DNA of 64,000 bases, taken from assembly GCF_000364625.1 (NCBI RefSeq), contig NZ_KB822607.1:1-64000 (forward strand). Direction: 5' to 3'. Shown in pieces: positions 1 through 8,568 of the stretch; position 1 is the first letter of the stretch, and every line of letters starts with the position of its first letter. Below the pieces are notes generated by a model. The model searched no databases and was not told the origin of the DNA. It saw only the letters and a program-made list of their open reading frames with translations. Origin of the DNA: Pseudomonas thermotolerans DSM 14292. GTDB lineage: Bacteria; Pseudomonadota; Gammaproteobacteria; Pseudomonadales; Pseudomonadaceae. A program made the translations under genes and the position numbers.

Positions 1-195
1 CAGCAGATGCACACGCAGCATCGCCATCAGCGGATAGGCGGGACGACCGCCTTCACCCTTCGGGTAGTGCGGCTCGATCAGGGCGATCAGGCCCTGCCAC
101 GGCACCACCTGTTCCATTTCGATCAGGAACAGTTCCTTGCGGGTCTGCTTGCGCTTGCCGGCGTACTCGGCGTCGGCGAAGGTCATCTGCTTCAT
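1..195 (-). CDS. IS5-type transposase, 5' part only (runs off window)
   Basis: The reading starts at the ATG at 195 and runs off the left edge, giving 65 N-terminal residues beginning MKQMTFADAEYAGKRKQTRK. It continues with VVPW and EPHYPKGEGGRPAYPLMAMLR, the conserved N-terminal block of IS5-family DDE transposases. The DDE core lies outside the window, so activity cannot be judged. The 60-odd bases before the start include 'aggaagtctttttcagag' (about 239-256), which looks like the terminal inverted repeat of such an element. The outer end was not fixed, because the other end of the element is not visible. The family call rests on recognising the N-terminus. Confidence 0.75.
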   Translation of the reverse strand, partial: MKQMTFADAEYAGKRKQTRKELFLIEMEQVVPWQGLIALIEPHYPKGEGGRPAYPLMAMLRVHLL

Positions 196-235
196 CGGAA
201 AGCTCTGCGGGTGAAGTCGGCGGATTTTACCAAAT

Positions 236-262
236 CAGGAAGTCTTTTTCAGAGTTTCCCTA
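236..262. repeat. Probable terminal inverted repeat of the IS5-type element
   Basis: The segment around 'aggaagtctttttcagag' followed by 'tttccctac' lies about 40-65 bases upstream of the transposase start, where the element end is expected. IS5 elements often duplicate a short CTA-containing target, and 'ctac' follows here. Only one end is visible, so the call is tentative. Confidence 0.35.
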
Positions 263-297
263 CGTTAGGCCAAAAAAAGGGAATGAAACCATGGCAT

Positions 298-310
298 GGG
301 TAATCCCCCC
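298..310 (+). repeat. Left terminal inverted repeat of the IS3 element
   Basis: GGGTAATCCCCCC matches the reverse complement of 1484-1496 at all 13 positions. A second block shared by both ends (CAGAAGTAGA) lies at 327-336. Confidence 0.8.
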
Positions 311-368
311 GGAAATCAGTACCGGTCAGAAGTAGAATTTTCTCCTACTCAGATCGAGGAAGTTTTGC

Positions 369-635
369 GTGAAGACATCGCGTTTTTCGGACAGCCAAAT
401 CATCGCCATCCTCAAGCAGGCCGAGGCTGGTAGCCCGGTTCCTGAGCTCTGCCGCGAGCATGGCTTCAGCTCGGCTACCTTCTACAAGTGGCGCGCCAAG
501 TTCGGTGGCATGGACGCATCCTTGATGGCTCGGCTGCGCGAACTGGAAGAGGAAAACCGTCGCCTGAAGAAGATGTACGCCGAGGAGCGCCTGAAGGCCG
601 AGATCATCCAGGAGGCGATGGCAAAAAAGTGGTGA
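369..635 (+). CDS. IS3-family transposase OrfA
   Basis: The 88-residue protein starts at a GTG (MKTSRFSDSQIIAILKQAEA). It has the N-terminal helix-turn-helix of IS3 OrfA proteins (EHGFSSATFYKWRAKFGG, about 30-47), followed by a leucine-rich coiled coil (LRELEEENRRLKKMYAEE, about 55-72) used for oligomerisation. It binds the element ends and is normally fused to OrfB by -1 frameshifting. The required A6G run is at 623-629, just before the TGA at 633. The frame looks intact, so it could still make an OrfA protein able to bind related elements. Confidence 0.9.
   Translation: MKTSRFSDSQIIAILKQAEAGSPVPELCREHGFSSATFYKWRAKFGGMDASLMARLRELEEENRRLKKMYAEERLKAEIIQEAMAKKW
623..629 (+). promoter_or_regulatory. 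Programmed -1 frameshift site (A6G) joining OrfA and OrfB
   Basis: The heptamer A-AAA-AAG lies two codons before the OrfA stop, and the OrfB frame is -1 to OrfA. This is the standard IS3-family arrangement for making an OrfAB fusion transposase. Confidence 0.7.
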
Positions 636-1456
636 AGCCATCTCGGCGGCGAGAGATGGCGCAGCATGCGGTTCGCTCGGGCCGGGCCAGCATCAAGCAG
701 GCGTGTCTGGCTTTCGGCATCAGCGTCACCGGCTATCGCTACCGGCCACGGCTCTCTTCGGAGAATGCCGAAATTGCCGATCATCTGATCCGGCTAACGC
801 ATAACCAACGCAACTGAGGCTTTGGGCTGTGCTTCCTGTATCTGCGCAACGTGAAGGGCTACCGCTGGAATCACAAGCGGGTATACCGCATCTACCGAGA
901 GCTGGAACTCAACCTGCGGATCAAGCCGCGCAAACGCATCGTGCGGGAGAAGCCCGAACCCTTGGCAGTGCCGGAAACGATCAATCACTGTTGGTCGATG
1001 GACTTCATGCATGATCAGCTGTCCGACGGGCGCAGCTTTCGCCTGTTCAACGTGATCGACGACTTCAACCGCGAAGCGCTGGTGATGGAGGTCGATCTAT
1101 CACTCCCCGCTGATCGGGTGATGCGAGCGCTGGATCAAGTCATCGAGTGGCGTGGCAAGCCGCAGGTTATTCGCAGCGACAACGGGCCGGAGTACGTCAG
1201 CAGCAAACTGGTGATCTGGGCTGAAAAGCACGGTATACGCCTAGAGCATATCCAGCCCGGCAAGCCGCAGCAGAACGCCTATGTCGAACGCTACAACCGC
1301 ACGGTGCGCTACGACTGGCTGGGACATTACCTGTTCGACTCCATCGCCGAAGTGCAGGAGCACGCTACTCGATGGGTTTGGACATACAATCACGAACGGC
1401 CAAACATGGCCTTGGGAGGCATCACCCCCAAACAGAAGTTGGCCCTCGCGGCCTGA
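629..1456 (+). pseudogene. IS3-family transposase OrfB, interrupted by an in-frame stop
   Basis: This frame is -1 relative to OrfA and encodes the DDE catalytic protein. The visible blocks are an HTH_21-like N-terminus (SIKQACLAFGISVTGYRYRP), [18 protein letters not shown], and the rve core with acidic residues in [16 protein letters not shown] and [12 protein letters not shown]. The reading is broken at 815-817. The sequence reads THNQRN, then TGA, then [14 protein letters not shown]. Related elements have tryptophan (TGG) there, so one G-to-A change explains the stop. Everything after it is open to the TGA at 1454-1456. Translation could restart at the ATG at 851, but that product would lack the N-terminal part. 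Confidence 0.8.
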
Positions 1457-1483
1457 CCTCTACTTCTGGCGTGTGCTGAAAAT

Positions 1484-1496
1484 GGGGGGATTACCC
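1484..1496 (-). repeat. Right terminal inverted repeat of the IS3 element
   Basis: GGGGGGATTACCC is the exact reverse complement of the left end at 298-310. cas3 coding sequence begins directly after it. Confidence 0.8.
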
Positions 1497-2633
1497 GCGG
1501 AGCTCTGTCGGGAGCTGGCCGGGCTTCTGCCGGACTGGCTGCTGCAGCTGCACCGCGCGCACCATGAGCGGGCCCCCGACGGGCGGCGGGTCAGCGTCGG
1601 GCTGGTGCGACTGGCCAACATCGAGCCGCTGATCGAGCTGGCCCAGGCGCTGTTCGCCCAGGGTGCGCCGGAAGGCATGCGTCTGCATTTATGCGTCTAC
1701 CACTCGCGGCATCCCCTGGCCCTGCGTTCGGCCATTGAGCGGCAGCTGGACGGCCTGCTCAGGCGCCATGACCCGCAGGGGCTGCTCGCCCATCCGCTGG
1801 TGCGTGGGGTTCTGGCCGAGCATCCGGAGACGGATCAGGTGTTCGTGGTGCTCGCCTCGCCGGTCGCCGAGGTAGGCCGTGACCATGACTACGACTGGGC
1901 GGTGGTGGAGCCTTCCTCCATGCGCTCGCTGATCCAGTTGGCTGGACGCGTCCGCCGTCATCGACCCGGCGCCTGCACGGAGCCGAACCTGTATCTGCTG
2001 GCGCGCAATCTCAAGGGGCTGCTGGGCCAGGCCGTAGCCTTCGAGAAGCCCGGTTTCGAGAGCGAGGAGTGGCGCCTGGCGAGCCATGACCTGCACGAGC
2101 TGCTGTGCGAGGCGGAGTGGGGGAGCATAGATGCCGCGCCGCGCATCCTAGCCCGGCAAGTGCTACAGCCTGCCAACAGTCTGGTCGATCTGGAGCATGC
2201 CCGGTTACGGGCCTTGATGCTGGGCGAGGGGCTCCCGGCTACCCGGTTCGGCGTTCCCCATTGGTGGCAGACCCCGGCGTGGCTGAGCGGCAATCTTCAG
2301 CGGGAGCAGCGTTTCCGCCAGGGCGTGGAGCAGCGGACCTATGCCCTGGTGCCGGCGGAAGATGACGAGCGCCTGCTGTTCTGCCGAGAGGAGAGTGACG
2401 GCGAATGGACCGCCGTGAGCAACCTTCTCGACGACCTGCCGCTGACCATGGGGCCGCGCGTGCAGGCCTGGGGGGCCGCCGACTACCGGGACGAACTGAA
2501 CGCCCTGGCCGAACGCTTCGGCCTGCCGCTTGCCGCCTGTGGCAAACGCTTCGGACAGGTCCAGCTCGCCGAGCGCGATGCCGTCCAGGGCTGGAGTTGG
2601 CATCCGTTGCTGGGCTTCAAGCGGCGTTGCTGA
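1494..2633 (+). pseudogene. cas3: cas3 (type I-F), C-terminal remnant cut by the IS
   Basis: The frame is open from the IS right end to the TGA at 2631 and gives about 379 residues. They resemble the C-terminal third of type I-F Cas3, the helicase-nuclease recruited by the Csy complex to degrade target DNA. Visible are helicase motif V (FVVLASPVAEVGRDHDYDW) and motif VI (LIQLAGRVRRHR), then an accessory C-terminal region with LSGNLQREQRFRQG, ending GWSWHPLLGFKRRC. The Cas2-like part, HD nuclease and helicase motifs I-IV are missing, so it cannot work. No start or ribosome site is present. The apparent frame beginning inside orfB is only read-through. The stop lies 14 bases from the convergent AraC gene, and csy1-4, cas1 and any array are absent. 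Confidence 0.75.
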
Positions 2634-2647
2634 GACGCCGGCCATCT

Positions 2648-3439
2648 TCAGGCCCGGAAGAATTCTCCCGGCGTGCAGCCGAACTGCTGGCGGAAGGCGG
2701 AGATGAACGCCGAGGTGGAGTCGTAGCCGCAGGCCAGGGCCACGTCGGTGACCCGCTCGCCGCGTTCCAACGGGGTCAGCGCGGCGAGTAGGCGCAGGCG
2801 CTGGCGCCAGGCGCGGAAGCTCAGCCCGGTCTCGCGCTGGAACAGGCGGCTCAGGGTCTTTTCCGAAACCCCCAGGCGGGCGCTCCAGTGGGCCAGGGTT
2901 TCCTGGCGCTCGGGGCGTTCCTGGAGGCGCCGGCACAGTGCCTGCAGGCGTTCGTCCTGGGGCAGCGGCAGCATCAGGTCCACCTCTGGCGCGGCGCGCA
3001 GTTGGTCGAGCAGCACCTGCACCAGGCGCCCCTCGGCGCCGTCCTCGGCATACTCCACCGGCAGCCTGCTGAACGCGGCGATCAGCTCGCGCAGCAGCGG
3101 ACTCACCCTGAGCACCCGGCAGCCCGGCGGTGCCCAGGCCACTGCGGCACAGTCGATGTACAGGCTGCGCATCTCGGTGCGCGGCGCGCTGAATACCCGG
3201 TGCGGCAGCCCGGCCGGCACCCACACCGCGCGTTGCGGCGGGGCCACGAAGCGCCCGGCGTCGGTGTGCACCTCGAGTACCCCGGCGATGGCGTAGGAGA
3301 GCTGCACCCAGGGGTGGCTGTGGCGATAGGTGAGGGTACGGTTGGGCAGCGACTCGACGCGCCCGTAGACCGGCCTGGGCAGGCTGGGCAGCCCGGGAAT
3401 GCTGCGGCGGAAGGGTTTGGACTGTCCTTTTCGCGACAT
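2648..3439 (-). CDS. AraC-family transcription regulator
   Basis: This is a 263-residue protein starting at the ATG at 3439 (MSRKGQSKPF). An N-terminal cupin-like sensor (HSHPWVQLSYAIAGVLEV, then VWVPAGLPHRV, about 40-85) is followed by two C-terminal helix-turn-helix units: WSARLGVSEKTLSRLFQRET and VTDVALACGYDSTSAFISAF. The second carries the usual AraC G-[FY]-x-S-x-S-x-F signature. The frame is open upstream of 3439, but that extension overlaps the divergent transporter and lacks conserved residues. It is divergent from the SBF-like transporter with 82 bases between the starts, so it probably controls that gene and itself. The ligand is unknown. Confidence 0.85.
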   Translation of the reverse strand: MSRKGQSKPFRRSIPGLPSLPRPVYGRVESLPNRTLTYRHSHPWVQLSYAIAGVLEVHTDAGRFVAPPQRAVWVPAGLPHRVFSAPRTEMRSLYIDCAAVAWAPPGCRVLRVSPLLRELIAAFSRLPVEYAEDGAEGRLVQVLLDQLRAAPEVDLMLPLPQDERLQALCRRLQERPERQETLAHWSARLGVSEKTLSRLFQRETGLSFRAWRQRLRLLAALTPLERGERVTDVALACGYDSTSAFISAFRQQFGCTPGEFFRA

Positions 3440-3521
3440 TGCCGGGCTCTTTGGCGTTAGTCGGTAATTTCCAGCCAAGGTAGTGTCTGGGCGGTTCGTC
3501 GTGCAAGTCCGAGATACCGTT

Positions 3522-4487
3522 ATGCGCCGCCCCCGTTTCCTTCCCGACAACTTCACCCTGACACTGCTCGCGGTGGTTCTCATCGCCACTCTGCTGCCCT
3601 GCCGGGGCCAGGTCGCGGTGGCCTTCGACTGGATCACCAACCTGGCCATCGCCCTGCTGTTCTTCCTCCACGGCGCCAAGCTGTCGCGCCAGGCGGTGAT
3701 CGCCGGGGCCACCCACTGGCGCCTGCACCTGCTGGTGTTCGCCTGCACCTTCGGGCTCTTCCCGCTCCTCGGTCTGCTGCTCAAGCCGCTGCTGGCGCCG
3801 CTGGTGACCCCCGAGCTGTACCTCGGTGTGCTCTACCTGTGTGCCCTGCCGGCCACCGTGCAGTCGGCCATCGCCTTCACCTCCCTGGCGCGCGGCAACA
3901 TCGCCGCGGCAATCTGCAGCGCGGCGGCCTCCAGCCTGCTGGGGATCTTCCTCACCCCGCTGCTGGTGGCACTGCTGCTCGGCGTGCAGGGGGAGGGCGG
4001 CTCGACCCTGGATGCCATCGGCAAGATCACCCTGCAGCTGCTGGTACCCTTCATCGCCGGGCAGCTGGCGCGGCGCTGGCTGGCTGGCTGGGTGGAGCGC
4101 AACAAGCACTGGCTGCGCTACGTCGATCAGGGCTCGATCCTGCTGGTGGTCTACACCGCGTTCAGCGCCGCGGTGGTCCAGGGCCTCTGGCAGCAGGTGC
4201 CGACCGCCGCGCTGCTCGGCCTGGTGGTGGTCTGCTGCGTGCTGCTGGGGATAGTGCTCTGCCTCACCCGTCTGTTCGGCAGGCTGTTGGGCTTCGACGT
4301 GGCCGACCGCATCACCATCGTCTTCTGCGGCTCGAAGAAGAGCCTCGCCACCGGCGTGCCAATGGCCCAGGTGCTGTTTGCCGGCGGCGCCATCGGCATG
4401 CTGATCCTGCCGCTGATGCTCTTTCATCAGATCCAGCTGATGGTCTGCGCGGTGCTCGCCGAGCGCTACGGGCGGCGGCCCGAATAG
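3522..4487 (+). CDS. SBF-like (bile acid:sodium symporter superfamily) transporter
   Basis: The 321-residue membrane protein has about ten hydrophobic segments, beginning MRRPRFLPDNFTLTLLAVVL. It has the SBF-like pattern, including FFLHGAKLSRQAV early, SLARGNIAAAICSAAASSLL in the middle and the late block FCGSKKSLATGVPMA. Members of this family move organic anions with sodium; the substrate here is unknown. The ATG at 3522 is chosen because an alternative GTG at 3483 adds only a polar stretch without a clear signal. It is expressed divergently from the AraC regulator, its likely controller. Confidence 0.8.
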   Translation: MRRPRFLPDNFTLTLLAVVLIATLLPCRGQVAVAFDWITNLAIALLFFLHGAKLSRQAVIAGATHWRLHLLVFACTFGLFPLLGLLLKPLLAPLVTPELYLGVLYLCALPATVQSAIAFTSLARGNIAAAICSAAASSLLGIFLTPLLVALLLGVQGEGGSTLDAIGKITLQLLVPFIAGQLARRWLAGWVERNKHWLRYVDQGSILLVVYTAFSAAVVQGLWQQVPTAALLGLVVVCCVLLGIVLCLTRLFGRLLGFDVADRITIVFCGSKKSLATGVPMAQVLFAGGAIGMLILPLMLFHQIQLMVCAVLAERYGRRPE

Positions 4488-4499
4488 GCCGGGCCGGCC

Positions 4500-5405
4500 T
4501 CAGCCCTTGCCGCGGGTGCGGGTCTGCCCGGGGCAGGCGTTCTTCTCCAGGTAGTGGATGATCATCCCGGCGACGTCCTTGCCGGTGGTGGACTCGATGC
4601 CCTCCAGGCCCGGCGAGGAGTTGACCTCCATCACCAGGGGCCCGCGGTTGGAGCGCAGGATGTCCACCCCGGCGACGTTCAGGCCCATGACCCGTGCCGC
4701 GCGGATGGCGGTGGAGCGCTCCTCCGGGGTGATCTTGATCAGGCTGGCGGTGCCGCCGCGGTGCAGGTTGGAGCGGAATTCGCCAGGCTTGGCCTGGCGC
4801 TTCATGGCCGCGATCACCTTGTCGCCGACCACGAAGCAGCGGATGTCGGCGCCGCCAGCCTCGCGGATGTACTCCTGGACCATGATGTCCTGCTTGAGGC
4901 CCATGAACGCCTCGATCACCGACTCGGCGGCCTTCTTGGTCTCGGCCAGCACCACGCCCATGCCCTGGGTACCTTCCAGCACCTTTATGACCAGCGGCGC
5001 GCCGCCGACCATCTGGATCAGGTCGGGGATGTCGTCGGGGCTGTGGGCGAAGCCGGTTACCGGCAGGCCGAGGCCCTTGCGCGACAGCAGCTGCAGGGCG
5101 CGCAGCTTGTCCCGCGAGCGGCTGATGGCCACCGACTCGTTGAGCGGGAACACCCCCATCATCTCGAACTGGCGCAGCACCGCGCAGCCGTAGAAGGTCA
5201 CCGAGGCGCCGATGCGCGGGATCACCGCGTCGAAGCCTTCCAGCGGGCGGCCCCGGTAGTGGATCTGCGGCCGGTGGCTGGCGATGTTCATGTAGGCGCG
5301 CAGGGTGTCGATCACCACCATCTCGTGTCCGCGCTGCATACCGGCCTCGACCAGACGACGGGTGGAATACAGGCGCGGATTGCGCGACAGCACGGCGATT
5401 TTCAT
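4500..5405 (-). CDS. rimK: RimK, ribosomal protein S6 glutamate ligase
   Basis: The 301-residue ATP-grasp enzyme adds glutamates to the C-terminus of ribosomal protein S6. Its N-terminus is [23 protein letters not shown]-grasp features include [20 protein letters not shown] (nucleotide binding), [20 protein letters not shown], and the metal-binding end [14 protein letters not shown]. Its length matches the family. Its ATG overlaps the stop of rimB by four bases, indicating translational coupling. In Pseudomonas the RimBK system alters ribosome composition and is linked to cyclic-di-GMP signalling. No rimA-like gene is visible here. Confidence 0.95.
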   Translation of the reverse strand: MKIAVLSRNPRLYSTRRLVEAGMQRGHEMVVIDTLRAYMNIASHRPQIHYRGRPLEGFDAVIPRIGASVTFYGCAVLRQFEMMGVFPLNESVAISRSRDKLRALQLLSRKGLGLPVTGFAHSPDDIPDLIQMVGGAPLVIKVLEGTQGMGVVLAETKKAAESVIEAFMGLKQDIMVQEYIREAGGADIRCFVVGDKVIAAMKRQAKPGEFRSNLHRGGTASLIKITPEERSTAIRAARVMGLNVAGVDILRSNRGPLVMEVNSSPGLEGIESTTGKDVAGMIIHYLEKNACPGQTRTRGKG

Positions 5406-5881
5406 GCAACACCTGTGGGGGAGGGAGGAATCGTGACGATGACGGGTTTGTCCTGGACGTAGGTCAGCGCCGGGTTGACCACCAGGCCGCCCTTGACCAG
5501 CGCCTTGGAGCCGAGCAGCACGCGGTAGCGCATGGTCTTGCGGCAGGCCAGGGTGAATTCCACCGGCCAGGTGCGGTCGCCGAGGGTCAGCAGGGTGCGG
5601 ATCACGTAGCGGCTCTGCGCCTGGCCGTTGGAGCTGCGGATGGTCTTCACCGTGACCAGCGGGGCTTCGCAGCGGTGGCGACGCTGCACCAGGGTGCCGA
5701 GATGGGCGGTGAAGCGCACCCAGTCCTCGCCGTCGCGGGTGAACGGCTGGATGTCGGTGGCGTGCAGGGCCGAGGTGCTGGCGCCGGTGTCGATCTTGGC
5801 GCGCAGGCCGACCATCCCCAGCTCGGGCAGGTTGATCCATTCGCGCAGGCCGATCACCGTGAGCTGGTCGAAGGTCTTCAA
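5402..5881 (-). CDS. rimB: RimB-type retropepsin-like zinc protease family protein
   Basis: This 159-residue protein starts [15 protein letters not shown]. The motif DTGAST at 31-36 is the retropepsin-like active-site signature of the ATP-dependent zinc protease/RimB family (PF05618 type). Further family blocks are [19 protein letters not shown] and [12 protein letters not shown]. It is the first gene of a two-gene unit with rimK (4-base overlap). RimB proteins are thought to counteract or tune RimK modification of S6. It is divergent from hslR, with 143 bases between the starts. Confidence 0.85.
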   Translation of the reverse strand: MKTFDQLTVIGLREWINLPELGMVGLRAKIDTGASTSALHATDIQPFTRDGEDWVRFTAHLGTLVQRRHRCEAPLVTVKTIRSSNGQAQSRYVIRTLLTLGDRTWPVEFTLACRKTMRYRVLLGSKALVKGGLVVNPALTYVQDKPVIVTIPPSPTGVA

Positions 5882-6024
5882 GGTCGGGCTTTACCAGGCG
5901 CACAGGGCAGGAACGATGACGGCATTCTAGACGTGCCCGGGCAGACCTGCACCTGCCCCGCGGGGAGGTTTACCGCGACGCGGAATCGTGCTGCCATGGA
6001 GGGCGATGCATTGCGGAGCCCTGC

Positions 6025-6456
<432 letters not shown>

Positions 6457-7232
6457 CGCCTTGAGGGACTCCCTGGCACTCCGCGGCGCGTTGCCCAGCT
6501 TGGCGTAGGAGACCCGTGGCACCCCGGCCAGGCGCCTGGTGAGCAGCGCGTCCAGGGACTCGCCTGGGGCCAGGTAGGCGTCGCCGAAGCCGGCGTCGAG
6601 CCGACTGGGATGGGCGATCACCTCCAGGCAGCCCCGGGCCGGCGGCGGCTGGTCGCGCAGATCCGCCGGGGTGCACACCCAGTCCGCGCTGGCGCCGGCC
6701 AGCTGGCGCAGGCGGCGGTTGAGCAGCCACTTGAACAACCGCTTGCCCGGGCCGATGTTGCCGCCCAGGTTGCGCGCCAGGCGGATCGGCACCCCCTGGC
6801 GGGCGGCGAAGCGCGCCAGCTCCTCGCCGATCGGCCAGATGTTGTGCATGTGCTGGTGGGAATCCAGGTGGCTGGGCCGCACCCCGTGGTTCAGGCAGCG
6901 CTGCCACTGGGCCTGTAGCTCCTCGGCCACGGCGGCGCGCACCCGGCGGGGTAGCCACAGGCGGTGGCGCGGCAGGCGCGGGTCGAGCTCCCCTGCGGCA
7001 TTGCAGAACAGCGGCTCGGCGGCCAGGTCGGCGCTCAGCGGCCGCCCGTAGCTGAGGTTGACGTGCAGGCCGACCCGGCCCTGCAGACCCTCGCGGTGGA
7101 TCAGTTCGCAGGCCTCGGCGAAGCCCGGCATGTTGGCCATCAGGGTGGCGGAGCTGATCAGTCCGCGGCGGAAGGCCTGCACTATGACGGCGTTTTCCTC
7201 GGCGTTCAGCCCGAAGTCGTCGGCGTTGATGA

Positions 7233-8369
7233 TCACTCGACAGGGCATGGGCGTTCTCCGTCGGCGGCGTGGGTGTTCTGGCGTGCCTGGCGACGGGCCT
7301 TGATGCCCAGCCAGAGCTGGTAGGCGAGTCCCAGGAGGATGCCGCTGGGGCGCCATGAGTAGAGGCTCCAGCGCCACTGCTCGACGGCGCCAGTCATGCG
7401 TTCGTGGAGCTGGTGGCTGGAGCCGCTCAGGCTGACCCGCGAGGCATCCACGTACTGCCAGCCTTCCTCCAGGCCCCAGCGGATCCATTCGTCGAGCAGC
7501 AGGCGGCCGCTGCCCAGCTCGGCGTACTCGGGCAGGAAGGCCAGGTTGTAGTCGTACAGCCGGCCATCCTGCAGCAGACCGAGGCGGTAGCTGATGCAGC
7601 GCCCCTGGTGCTCGAGCAGCACCACGCGCACCAGCCCGGCCTCGGCCAGGGCGCCTAAGGCTTCCTCCATCCATTGCCGACGCCGCGCACCGGAGAAGAT
7701 CCCGACCCCCTGCTCGCCCTTCCAGCTGACCTGCTCGACTTCGGCGATGGCCGCCAGCAGCGGGCCGATGCTGGCACCGTCCGGCACCAGGCGGCGCACC
7801 TCGGCGCCACAGGCCGCCGTGCGCTTGCGGGCGCGGCGCAGCTTGTAGCGGACGTCGCCGGAAGGCTCCAGGCGGTCCTGCTCGCTGATTCCATGCACCG
7901 GCACCCGGCAGCTGAGGCGCTGCTCGGCGAAGCAGCTGTGGTCCGCCCACTGCGCCAGCAGGGCGTCCTGGCCGGGCGCGGTGACCAGCTCGTGGAGCTG
8001 CAGCAGGGCGTGGGGCAGTCGCCGACGGATGGCGGCAAGGGCCTGGCGCTGGCCCTCGGCATCCAGGCGGGAGAGCAGGACCAGGCGGTCGCTGAGCGGA
8101 TAGCCCAGGTGGCGCAGCACCTTCCAGCCGAGGCCGAAGCGGGATTCGCGGACGCGGATCAGCGGTAGGCAGAGGTGCAGCTCGGTGCCGGCCCAGGCCA
8201 GCAGCACCTGCAGCGTCTGTCCCGGCGCCAGGGCCCGCTCGGCGGCACGCAGCCAGCCCAGGTGGTTGAAGGGCGTGCTCTGCGGGATTCGTGCGCAGAG
8301 CTCGGCGTAGGCCGCCACCGGGAAGTCACCTGTACACAGGGACAGGCACCATTGGAAACGGTAGTCCAT
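7233..8369 (-). CDS. GNAT/FemAB-like acyltransferase (BioF2-like)
   Basis: The 378-residue protein starts MDYRFQWCLSLCTGDFPVAA at the ATG at 8369; a start at 8375 or 8450 is possible but less conserved. It shows the double-GNAT layout of FemAB/BioF2-like (PF13480) proteins. One half begins PFNHLGWLRAAERALAPGQT. The second has DVRYKLRRARKRTAACGAEV and RLGLLQDGRLYDYNLAFLPE with GSGRLLLDEWIRWGLEEG. Similar enzymes in polysaccharide loci acylate sugars. It is coupled to the YdjC-type gene by a 16-base overlap and is divergent from a second family member around a palindrome. The acyl donor and acceptor are unknown. Confidence 0.75.
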   Translation of the reverse strand: MDYRFQWCLSLCTGDFPVAAYAELCARIPQSTPFNHLGWLRAAERALAPGQTLQVLLAWAGTELHLCLPLIRVRESRFGLGWKVLRHLGYPLSDRLVLLSRLDAEGQRQALAAIRRRLPHALLQLHELVTAPGQDALLAQWADHSCFAEQRLSCRVPVHGISEQDRLEPSGDVRYKLRRARKRTAACGAEVRRLVPDGASIGPLLAAIAEVEQVSWKGEQGVGIFSGARRRQWMEEALGALAEAGLVRVVLLEHQGRCISYRLGLLQDGRLYDYNLAFLPEYAELGSGRLLLDEWIRWGLEEGWQYVDASRVSLSGSSHQLHERMTGAVEQWRWSLYSWRPSGILLGLAYQLWLGIKARRQARQNTHAADGERPCPVE

Positions 8370-8424
8370 GACCATCTTCACCCAGGTTGTCGGGAACAGG
8401 CGTAGAAAGCCTAGCAATGTTCCA

Positions 8425-8444
8425 GTGAATTGCCGGCAATTCAC
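8425..8444. promoter_or_regulatory. Perfect 20-bp palindrome between divergent acyltransferase genes
   Basis: GTGAATTGCCGGCAATTCAC is identical to its own reverse complement. One mismatch further out it regains two pairs (cc/gg). It lies 55 bases from the minus-strand start and 124 bases from the plus-strand start. Its centre is about 44 bases upstream of the start expected from the TATAGT at 8467, the usual place for a class II activator. The regulator is unknown. Confidence 0.6.
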
Positions 8445-8466
8445 CGGCATGTTGCGCGGCTCCGTC

Positions 8467-8472
8467 TATAGT
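8467..8472 (+). promoter_or_regulatory. Candidate -10 box (TATAGT) for the plus-strand acyltransferase
   Basis: TATAGT matches a sigma-70 -10 box in five of six positions. No good -35 lies 16-18 bases upstream, which fits an activator-dependent promoter using the palindrome at 8425-8444. Confidence 0.4.
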
Positions 8473-8568
8473 TTCCGGAGTCGCCGGTTGCGTGCACCGA
8501 ACCGGCAGGGAGGGTCCGGTAAGAAGCGGTCGGGCCGAGCATCCAAATTCAGGAAAGGAGGCTTGAGG

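Larger units (their letters stand above)
298..1496 (+). mobile_element. IS3-family insertion sequence, about 1.2 kb
   Basis: The element is bounded by matching ends. GGGTAATCCCCCC at 298-310 is the reverse complement of 1484-1496, and a second matching block, CAGAAGTAGA, lies inside each end (327-336 and reversed at 1459-1468). It encodes an IS3-style orfA and orfB joined by an A6G slippery site. The flanks (gcat on the left, gcgg on the right) are not a direct repeat, and the left flank does not look like the upstream part of cas3. The element therefore probably sits at a deletion or recombination junction rather than at a simple insertion. orfB carries a stop codon, so this copy is probably unable to move by itself. 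Confidence 0.85.

Noticed and set aside
1281..2633. Apparent 450-residue protein running from inside the IS into cas3
   Set aside because: The first 70 residues are an out-of-frame reading of orfB; the continuous frame is chance read-through across the IS end.
1..2640. CRISPR array near the cas3 remnant
   Set aside because: No 28-bp I-F-type repeat or any regularly spaced repeat was found on either strand of the region.
2205..4427. 740-residue minus-strand frame
   Set aside because: It is rich in Q, H, R and A, has no motifs, and lies antisense to cas3, in the wrong frame of the AraC gene and opposite the SBF-like transporter: a GC-rich shadow.
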